A stretch of 54,349 bases of DNA from Piscinibacter caeni (GTDB taxonomy: Bacteria; Pseudomonadota; Gammaproteobacteria; Burkholderiales; Burkholderiaceae_C). The translations under genes were made by a program, and so were the position numbers. The stretch spans positions 3,989 to 58,337 of the forward strand of contig KZ836117.1 in assembly GCA_003265685.1 (NCBI GenBank), in the 5' to 3' direction. The notes under the pieces were generated by a model. The model was not told the origin of the DNA and searched no databases. It saw only the letters and a program-made list of their open reading frames with translations. Shown here in pieces: positions 46,380 through 54,349 of this stretch; the stretch's first letter is position 1, and the number at the start of each line of letters is the position of its first letter.

Positions 46380-47455
46380 GCGCGGGCCGGGCAGGTCCGG
46401 ACGAGGTCGAGGCGCAGGCGCGCGCGTGCCTGCCCGAGCCGGTCTGGGCCTGGCTCGCCGGCGGCGCGGCCGACGAGATCAGCCTGCGCGGCAACCGTGC
46501 GGCCTGGGAGACGCTCGCGCTGTGGCCAGGCGTGCTGCGCCCGCTGTGCGGCGCGCACACCCGCTCGGTGCTGCTCGGGCGCGAACTGGCCACGCCGCTG
46601 CTGCTCGCCCCCGCCGCCTACCAGCGCCTGCTGCACCCGCTCGGCGAGGCCGGCAGCGCGCTGGCCGCCGCCACCCAGGGCACCGGCGTGGTGCTCAGCG
46701 GCATGACCAGCGTGCCGCTGGAGCAGGTGGCGCACCACGTGCTCGCCGAGCCGGGCCGCGGGCCGCTGTGGTTCCAGCTCTACCTGAGCGGCGACCGCGG
46801 CTTCGACCGCGCGCTCGTCGACCGTGCCCGTGCCGCCGGCTTCGAGGCGCTCGTGCTGACCGTCGACGCGCCGGTGCAGGGCCCGCGCGAACGTGAGTGG
46901 CGCGCCGGCTTCCGCATCCCCGCGGGCATCGCCGCCGTGCACTACGACGACCGGCCGGTGCCTGCAGTCTCGCCCGGTGCGCTGTGCGGCGGCCTCGTCG
47001 AGCACGCGCCGACCTGGGACGACGTGGCCTGGCTGCGCGACACCGCGGGCCTGCCGCTGCTGCTCAAGGGCGTGCTGCGCGCCGACGACGCGCGCCGTGC
47101 CCACGCGCTCGGCGCTGCCGGACTGATCGTCTCCAACCATGGCGGGCGCACGCTCGATACGGTCACCCCTACCGCGGCCGCGCTGCCGCGCATCGCCGAT
47201 GCGCTGGGCGGCGCGCTGCCGCTGCTGGTGGACGGCGGCATCCGCCGCGGCACCGACGTGCTGAAGGCGCTCGCGCTCGGCGCGAATGCGGTGCTGGTGG
47301 GCCGCAGCGCGCTCTTCGCCTATGCGGCCGGCGGCCCGCAGGGCCTCGCGCAGGCGCTGCGCCGACTGCGCGACGAGCTCGAGATCGCGCTCGCGCTGTG
47401 CGGCTGCGCGCGCCTCGAGCAGGTCTCGCGCACGCTGCTAGACGCGCAGCAGTGA
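46376..47455 (+). CDS. FMN-dependent alpha-hydroxyacid oxidase/dehydrogenase
   Basis: A 359-residue TIM-barrel flavoenzyme of the glycolate/lactate oxidase family. The FMN and catalytic residues are present: LWFQLYL, VDAPVQGPRERE, Lys231 in LLLKGV, the base His255 and Arg258 in SNHGGRTLD, and DGGIRRGTDVLKALALGANAV. The N-terminal substrate-binding Tyr (DYY in plant glycolate oxidase) aligns with a Trp (VWAWLAGGAADE), so the substrate may differ from glycolate or lactate. The start is GTG 46376, overlapping the piuC stop; the longer frame is a shadow of piuC. It is the last gene of the iron run. Confidence 0.9.
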   Translation: MSAGRAGPDEVEAQARACLPEPVWAWLAGGAADEISLRGNRAAWETLALWPGVLRPLCGAHTRSVLLGRELATPLLLAPAAYQRLLHPLGEAGSALAAATQGTGVVLSGMTSVPLEQVAHHVLAEPGRGPLWFQLYLSGDRGFDRALVDRARAAGFEALVLTVDAPVQGPREREWRAGFRIPAGIAAVHYDDRPVPAVSPGALCGGLVEHAPTWDDVAWLRDTAGLPLLLKGVLRADDARRAHALGAAGLIVSNHGGRTLDTVTPTAAALPRIADALGGALPLLVDGGIRRGTDVLKALALGANAVLVGRSALFAYAAGGPQGLAQALRRLRDELEIALALCGCARLEQVSRTLLDAQQ

Positions 47456-47484
47456 CGTTGCGCAGCGACAAAACCGTCGCTCTC

Positions 47485-47509
47485 CTCTGAAGAATGCGTG
47501 TTTTCAGAG
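47485..47509. repeat. Imperfect dyad after the iron-uptake run
   Basis: Arms CTCTGAA (47485-47491) and TTCAGAG (47503-47509) with an 11-base gap, without a T tract. CTCTGA recurs at 47529-47534. It could be a weak end-of-operon structure or a regulator site for the H1-SWIB gene; the rest of the 183-base gap shows only a TGTTAT (47562-47567) as a possible -10. Confidence 0.3.
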
Positions 47510-47638
47510 TGAAAACCCCTTCTCTCACCTCTGAGCACGCAGTACCATTCGCACCGCGCGGTGTTATGGAGAAATGAGGTCTCACGTGGATCTCGCCCAT
47601 CCCGGGCACATCAACAACTCTTGATGGAGAGAATCAAC

Positions 47639-48049
47639 ATGGCAACTGCGAAGAAGGCTGCGGCCAAGAAGGCCCCGGCGAAGAAGGCGGCTCCGGCCAA
47701 GAAGGCCGCTGCGAAGAAGGCCCCCGCCAAGAAGGCGGCCCCGGCGAAGAAGGCGGCCCCGGCCAAGAAGGCCGCCGCGAAGAAGGCGCCGGCCAAGAAG
47801 CGCACCCCGAACGCCGCCTTCATGAAGGCGATGACCCCGAGCGAAGCGCTGGCCGCCGTGATCGGCAAGGGCCCGTACCCGCGCACCGAGGTCACGAAGA
47901 AGGTGTGGGACTACATCAAGTCCAACAAGCTCCAGGACCAGGCCAAGAAGACGATGATCAACGCCGACGCCCGGCTGAAGGAGATCTTCAAGAAGGCGCA
48001 GGTCTCGATGTTCGAGATGACCAAGCTGATCAACAGCCACCTGAAGTGA
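47639..48049 (+). CDS. Histone-H1-like tail fused to a SWIB/MDM2 domain
   Basis: A 136-residue protein of two parts. Residues 4-54 are tandem AKKA/PAKK-type repeats, a highly basic H1-like DNA-binding tail. Residues about 56-135 (TPNAAFMKAMTPSEALAAVIG through SMFEMTKLINSHLK) form a SWIB domain, a fold known from eukaryotic chromatin remodelling and also found in Chlamydiae and some Proteobacteria. A role as a nucleoid-associated protein is likely but unproven. ATG 47639 has GGAGAG 8 bases upstream; ATG 47624 is the alternative. A strong terminator follows, so it is probably monocistronic. Confidence 0.92.
   Translation: MATAKKAAAKKAPAKKAAPAKKAAAKKAPAKKAAPAKKAAPAKKAAAKKAPAKKRTPNAAFMKAMTPSEALAAVIGKGPYPRTEVTKKVWDYIKSNKLQDQAKKTMINADARLKEIFKKAQVSMFEMTKLINSHLK
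47648..47800 (+). repeat. Codon-level tandem repeat in the H1-like tail
   Basis: About 150 bases of repeated GCC/AAG/AAG/GCN units, with 9-, 12- and 15-base periods mixed, encoding the Lys/Ala/Pro repeats. Such tracts are prone to length change by slippage in units of three bases. Confidence 0.85.
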
Positions 48050-48082
48050 AGCGCCGCGGCCTGCCGGCCGCAGCGACGCAAG

Positions 48083-48108
48083 AGCCGGTGCCTCGCACCG
48101 GCTTTTTT
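48083..48108 (+). terminator. Terminator after the H1-SWIB gene
   Basis: Perfect arms AGCCGGTGC (48083-48091) and GCACCGGCT (48095-48103) with a CTC loop and a run of six T residues (48103-48108). It abuts the stop codon of the convergent amidohydrolase gene. Confidence 0.93.
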
Positions 48109-48983
48109 CATTCCGGCGCGGCGGGAAGTCCGAACAGCCGCGCCCCGTTGTCCCAGGCGATGCGCCGCGCCACCGGCGCCGGCAGGTCGGCCAGCCAGCG
48201 CCGCGCATCGGCCATCAGGCCCTCGTAGCCGGCCCAGCGCGCGTTGATCCAGGTGTCCGAGCCGAGCAGGAAGCGCTCGGGAAAGGCCGTCAGCAGCGCC
48301 TTCCATTCCGCGCTCAGCGCGCCGCCGCCGGCGGTCAGGCCCGGGCGGTACGAGAGCTCGCCCATCAGCGTCGGGTAGCGCTCGAGCAGCGCGCGCACCC
48401 GCTCGACGCTCGCGCCGCCGATGCCGGTGTGGGCCCAGATCAGCCGCGCGCGCGGGGCATGCGCCATCAGCAGGTCGATCGCCGTGTCGTCCACGTGCGC
48501 CAGCACGGCCAGGTTGCGCTCCTGCGCCAGCTGCATCAGCTTCTTCGCCACCGGGCCGTTCGCGTTGGCGCTGTCGTAGAGGTGGAACTCGCCGAGGCCG
48601 CGGTACGCGCCCGCGGCCGTGCCGGCCGCCAGCTCCGACACCACCATCGTGTGGATGCTCTCGTCCGCGAACCAGCCGGTGTAGTCGGCCCGGTTGCGGT
48701 ACAGCCGCACGAAGGGCACCACCGTGATGCCGGCGGCGCGGGTCTGCTCGCGCGCTGCGGCCAGCGTCTTCGTGCCGTCGTTCGGCCGGCTGTTGGCGAT
48801 CGCCGCGCGCACGCCGCTCCTCTGCAGCCGGCCGATCACGTCGCTCAGCGTGTGCTCGGCCTGCCAGGCTTCGTCGTTGTAGTGCAGGTGGGCGTCGAAC
48901 AGCGGGCCGGTGTAGGCCTGCGCCCGCACCGCGCCGGCTGACGCGAGCAGGGCAATCAGCAGGGCGGGGAGCAGCGCGCGCAT
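48108..48983 (-). CDS. Secreted amidohydrolase-2 family metal hydrolase
   Basis: A 291-residue TIM-barrel hydrolase. A signal peptide (1-22, ending VRAQA) is followed by the metal motif FDAHLHYND (His32, His34), [21 protein letters not shown] and LLGSDTWI, which fit the amidohydrolase-2 (aminocarboxymuconate semialdehyde decarboxylase-like) group. The substrate is unknown and periplasmic export is unusual for that group. The start at 48983 is chosen because it gives the signal peptide; the open frame further upstream shadows the next gene. It lies 5 bases after the isomerase gene on the same strand. Confidence 0.85.
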   Translation of the reverse strand: MRALLPALLIALLASAGAVRAQAYTGPLFDAHLHYNDEAWQAEHTLSDVIGRLQRSGVRAAIANSRPNDGTKTLAAAREQTRAAGITVVPFVRLYRNRADYTGWFADESIHTMVVSELAAGTAAGAYRGLGEFHLYDSANANGPVAKKLMQLAQERNLAVLAHVDDTAIDLLMAHAPRARLIWAHTGIGGASVERVRALLERYPTLMGELSYRPGLTAGGGALSAEWKALLTAFPERFLLGSDTWINARWAGYEGLMADARRWLADLPAPVARRIAWDNGARLFGLPAAPE

Positions 48984-48988
48984 CACGC

Positions 48989-49594
48989 TCAGCCGCGGGC
49001 GAGGCGCCGCTGCAGGAAGTCGAGCCGGTCCTGCCCCCAGAAGATCTCGCCGTCCACCACGTAGCTCGGCGCGCCGAACACGCCGGCCTCGATGGCGCGC
49101 TGGCTGTCGGCCTCGTAGCGCTCGTGCACGGCCTGCGACATCGATTCCTCGAGGCGGCGCGGGTCGAGCCCCTCCTCGGCCAGCATCGCGGCCAGCTCGC
49201 GCGCGTCGGCGATGTTGCGCTCGTCGACCCACACGCCGCGCAGGATGCGGCCGGCCAGGCGCATCGCGGCGGAGGGGCCGTCGGCCAGGTCGACCGCGAT
49301 GATCAGCTTGGCCGCGTCGTCGGCGGAGACCGGAAAGTACTTCGGCTGCAGCACGATCGGCCGGCCGAGGAACTCGCTGAAGCGCCTCAGCTCGAGCAGC
49401 CGGTAGGCCTGGCGCTGCGGCGCGCGCTTGGCCAGCGGCAGACCGCCGGAGACCGGGAACACCTTGCCGCCGAGATCCACCGGCAGCACGTTGATGCGGG
49501 CGCCGGCCGCCTTGGCGATCTCGGCGAAGCGCTCGTGGCCGAGGTAGGTCCAGGGCGAGTTGGGCGCGAAGTAGTAGTCGATGCTCAGGGCCAT
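48989..49594 (-). CDS. 2-hydroxychromene-2-carboxylate isomerase (DsbA/GST-kappa fold)
   Basis: A 201-residue soluble protein of the HCCA isomerase family, which uses glutathione in naphthalene breakdown and related steps. The N-terminal [19 protein letters not shown] with the SPW motif, the central insertion [20 protein letters not shown] and the C-terminal [21 protein letters not shown] are family features. Family members often have unknown substrates. ATG 49594 has a strong GGAGGAG upstream. It leads a two-gene minus-strand unit with the amidohydrolase and is divergent from the polyamine-binding gene. Confidence 0.9.
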   Translation of the reverse strand: MALSIDYYFAPNSPWTYLGHERFAEIAKAAGARINVLPVDLGGKVFPVSGGLPLAKRAPQRQAYRLLELRRFSEFLGRPIVLQPKYFPVSADDAAKLIIAVDLADGPSAAMRLAGRILRGVWVDERNIADARELAAMLAEEGLDPRRLEESMSQAVHERYEADSQRAIEAGVFGAPSYVVDGEIFWGQDRLDFLQRRLARG

Positions 49595-49661
49595 GGCGTC
49601 TCCTCCAGGTGGCGCGAGTCTAGCCAGCGGCCTTGCCCACGCCCGCGCAGGGGAACTTTCG

Positions 49662-49673
49662 TGCCCCGGGGCA
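49662..49673. promoter_or_regulatory. 12-base palindrome in the isomerase/polyamine-binding gene gap
   Basis: TGCCCCGGGGCA is a perfect palindrome about 40 bases before the polyamine-binding protein start, in the 118-base divergent region. It could be an operator for either gene; in GC-rich DNA chance occurrence is not excluded. Confidence 0.25.
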
Positions 49674-49712
49674 ACCCTGAGGCCTGTCGATCCACTGCCC
49701 CGAGGAGGCGCC

Positions 49713-50807
49713 ATGAAGCGTTTCGTCACCGCCCTGCTGGCCGCGCTGTGCACCGGCCTCGCGATCGCCGACGCCGAGCCGCCGGTGCTCAACGTCTACA
49801 ACTGGTCCGACTACATCGCCGAGGACACGCTCGCCAATTTCGAGAAGGAGACGGGCATCAAGGTGCGCTACGACAACTACGACACCAACGAGATCCTGCA
49901 CGCCAAGCTGGTGGCCGGCAGGAGCGGCTACGACATCGTGGTGCCGAGCGCGCATTTCGCCAAGCAGCAGATCGAGGGCGGGCTGTTCCGCCCGCTCGAC
50001 CGCGCACAGCTGCCGAACTGGAAGAACCTCGACCCGGCGCTGCTGGCGCAGCTCGGCAAGGTCGACCCCGGCAACAAGTACCTGGTGAACTGGCTGTGGG
50101 GCTACATCACCGTCGGCATCCACCGGCCCAAGGTCGAGAAGGCGCTCGGCGGCATGCCGCTGCCGGAGAACCCGTGGTCGCTGATCTTCGACCCGAAGTA
50201 CGCGAGCAAGCTCAAGAGCTGCGGCATCAGCCTGCTCGACTCGGCCTCCGAGGTGCTGCCGGTGGCGATGATCTACGCCGGCAAGCCGGGCTACAGCCGC
50301 AACGCGGTCGACTACCCGGCCGCGGCGGGGGTGCTGAAGGCGATCCGCCCGTACGTCACGCGCTTCTCGTCCTCGGGTTACATCAACGAGCTGGCCGGAG
50401 GCTCGCTGTGCGTGGTGATGGGCTACTCGGGCGACATCAACATCGCGCGCGCCCGCGCGATTGCCGCCAAGCAGGGCCCGGTGGTCGAGGCGCTGGTGCC
50501 CAAGACCGGCGCGACGCTGTTCTTCGACTCGATGGCGATCCCCGCCGACGCGCCGCACCCGGGCAACGCGCACAAGTTCATCAACTACATCCTGCGGCCC
50601 GAGGTGCACGCCTCGCTGACCAACAAGGTCTTCTACGCCAACCCGAACCAGGCCTCGCTGCCGTTCGTGAAGCCCGACGTGGCGGCGAACAAGACGATCT
50701 TCCTGTCCGACGCGGACAAGGCCAACCTGGTGGCGCCGGACTCGGTGCCGCAGGAGATCCGCCGCGTGCAGACGCGGCTGTTCACGCAGTTCAAGACCGG
50801 TTCGTGA
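49713..50807 (+). CDS. Periplasmic polyamine-binding protein (PotF/PotD type)
   Basis: A 364-residue solute-binding protein for putrescine or spermidine uptake. The signal peptide is 1-20 (ending IADA). PVLNVYNWSDYIAEDTLANFE and the SGYDIVVPSAHF segment are typical, with Trp and Asp residues known to hold the polyamine amines in PotF. ATG 49713 follows a strong GAGGAGG at 49702-49708. No ABC ATPase or permease is adjacent, so it is an orphan binding protein within this window. The region after it (50808-50888) contains GC-rich hairpins without a T tract. Confidence 0.92.
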   Translation: MKRFVTALLAALCTGLAIADAEPPVLNVYNWSDYIAEDTLANFEKETGIKVRYDNYDTNEILHAKLVAGRSGYDIVVPSAHFAKQQIEGGLFRPLDRAQLPNWKNLDPALLAQLGKVDPGNKYLVNWLWGYITVGIHRPKVEKALGGMPLPENPWSLIFDPKYASKLKSCGISLLDSASEVLPVAMIYAGKPGYSRNAVDYPAAAGVLKAIRPYVTRFSSSGYINELAGGSLCVVMGYSGDINIARARAIAAKQGPVVEALVPKTGATLFFDSMAIPADAPHPGNAHKFINYILRPEVHASLTNKVFYANPNQASLPFVKPDVAANKTIFLSDADKANLVAPDSVPQEIRRVQTRLFTQFKTGS

Positions 50808-50888
50808 TGGAACCCCCGGCCGCGGCGACCCGCGGCCACCCCCGTGGGGGTCGGCCGGCCGCTTGGGAGCGGCCCGGCGCTGGCCGGC

Positions 50889-53783
<2,895 letters not shown>

Positions 53784-53808
53784 CGGTGACGCTGGGCGCA
53801 AACCGCCC

Positions 53809-53814
53809 ATGATA
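53809..53814 (-). promoter_or_regulatory. Candidate -10 element for uvrA
   Basis: On the minus strand TATCAT matches the -10 consensus at five of six positions, 25 bases before the uvrA ATG. No good -35 is visible. Confidence 0.35.
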
Positions 53815-53835
53815 GCCACGCGGCCCGGCGTGCGA

Positions 53836-54349
53836 TCAGGGGCCCAGGGCGTCGAGCGCGGTGACGATCGTCGCGGTCTGCGCGCCGGAGAGCTCGGCCG
53901 ATTCGGTCTTGCCGAAGCGGTCCAGCCGCAGGCCCTTCGGGCCGATGCGCAGCGTGGCCTTGAGGCTGCCGTCGCGCAGGAAGCGCAAGGTCGTCGTGGC
54001 GCCGTCGCCGGCGGCCGGGCCGGGGTTCCAGTGCGGGCGCGACGTGCGGTCGGCCAGCGCGATCCAGTCCTGCATCGCGTCGTCCATCGGGCGTTCGGGG
54101 CCGCCGTCGCGCTGCCAGGTCCAGGCCTGCGCACGCGGCTTGATCTCGAAGCGCAGGTTGCTGAGCGACGGCGTCTCGATCGTGCCGACCGAGGCGCGCG
54201 CGCGCAGGCCACCGACCAGCCCCGACGGCGCGGCGCCCAGGGCCGAGGCCGCCGGGGGCGCGGCGGACAGGGCCGGCTGCGCAGGGGCCGTGGCCTCGGC
54301 ACGCCGCTCGAGCAGGCTCCGGTTCGCGGCCTCCGCATCCGCAGCCCGC
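53836..54349 (-). CDS. Unknown protein, 5' part outside the window
   Basis: The frame ending at TCA 53836-53838 (minus strand) is open all the way to the window edge, giving at least 171 residues without a stop. It reads as a charged Ala/Glu-rich stretch, an Ala/Pro-rich linker, then a plausible folded part including [36 protein letters not shown] and a C-terminal [21 protein letters not shown] do not recognise it. An internal ATG at 54087 would leave only 83 residues, but the conserved-looking coding sequence upstream suggests the gene starts beyond the window. Confidence 0.6.
   Translation of the reverse strand, partial: RAADAEAANRSLLERRAEATAPAQPALSAAPPAASALGAAPSGLVGGLRARASVGTIETPSLSNLRFEIKPRAQAWTWQRDGGPERPMDDAMQDWIALADRTSRPHWNPGPAAGDGATTTLRFLRDGSLKATLRIGPKGLRLDRFGKTESAELSGAQTATIVTALDALGP

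Noticed and set aside
47648-47800. Tandem repeat considered as a CRISPR-like or intergenic array
   Set aside because: The period is a multiple of three, there are no unique spacers, and it encodes the Lys/Ala/Pro tail of the H1-SWIB protein.
48108-50807. Aromatic degradation island built around the HCCA isomerase and amidohydrolase
   Set aside because: No ring-cleavage or other aromatic pathway genes are in the window, and the amidohydrolase has a signal peptide, so a shared catabolic pathway is not supported.
50808-50888. GC-rich hairpins between the polyamine-binding gene and uvrA as an intrinsic terminator
   Set aside because: Several short inverted repeats exist but none is followed by a T run on either strand.

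Overview
This is a chromosomal window from a GC-rich Gram-negative bacterium, most likely a betaproteobacterium of the order Burkholderiales (Rubrivivax/Leptothrix-like). The reasons are the very high GC content, the gatCAB | mreBCD-mrdA-rodA divergon, the order response regulator | recA-recX-DUF2889-sucCD, and a lysine/alanine-rich histone-H1-like protein fused to a SWIB domain. I saw no rRNA, tRNA, insertion sequence, prophage or CRISPR array. Gene density is high and many neighbours overlap by a few bases (ATGA/GTGA), so several blocks look translationally coupled.

Region by region: 1-90 is the tail of pyrE; 91-801 is a secreted DUF4124-like protein; 790-4033 (minus) is gatCAB for transamidation of mischarged tRNA. 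4182-10768 is the rod-shape operon mreB, mreC, mreD, mrdA, rodA plus a coupled beta-hydroxyacid dehydrogenase, with a terminator between mreB and mreC. 10751-12989 (minus) is a two-component system, divergent from the LexA-boxed recA and recX. 14934-17601 is DUF2889-sucC-sucD. 17729-19422 holds two TerC-family genes, the second behind a yybP-ykoY Mn2+ riboswitch. 19465-25779 is a signalling block: an unknown small protein, a membrane Ser/Thr kinase, a PP2C phosphatase, an FHA protein, a CHASE2 class III adenylate cyclase and a class II cyclic-nucleotide phosphodiesterase. 26023-29749 encodes two type IV pilins (the first behind a sigma-54 promoter), a TfpX/TfpZ accessory protein and a PglL-type O-oligosaccharyltransferase.

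29742-40192 holds moaC, a BepA-like M48 protease, a bacterial alpha-2-macroglobulin coupled to pbpC, and a small holin-like membrane protein. 40262-41439 is a second yybP-ykoY riboswitch and an Alx-like TerC gene. 41439-47455 is a Fur-boxed iron-uptake run: tonB, exbB, exbD, a Fiu-like catecholate receptor, piuC and a coupled FMN alpha-hydroxyacid oxidase. 47639-48049 is the H1-SWIB protein. The right end carries an amidohydrolase, a 2-hydroxychromene-2-carboxylate isomerase, a polyamine-binding protein, uvrA, and a partial unknown gene running off the window.

Most of the window is core or commonly conserved. The most interesting signals are regulatory: two Mn2+ riboswitches, each with a visible anti-Shine-Dalgarno element, a perfect DnaA box in the mreB leader, a sigma-54 pilin promoter with an upstream palindrome, and the kinase/phosphatase/FHA/cyclase/phosphodiesterase block.
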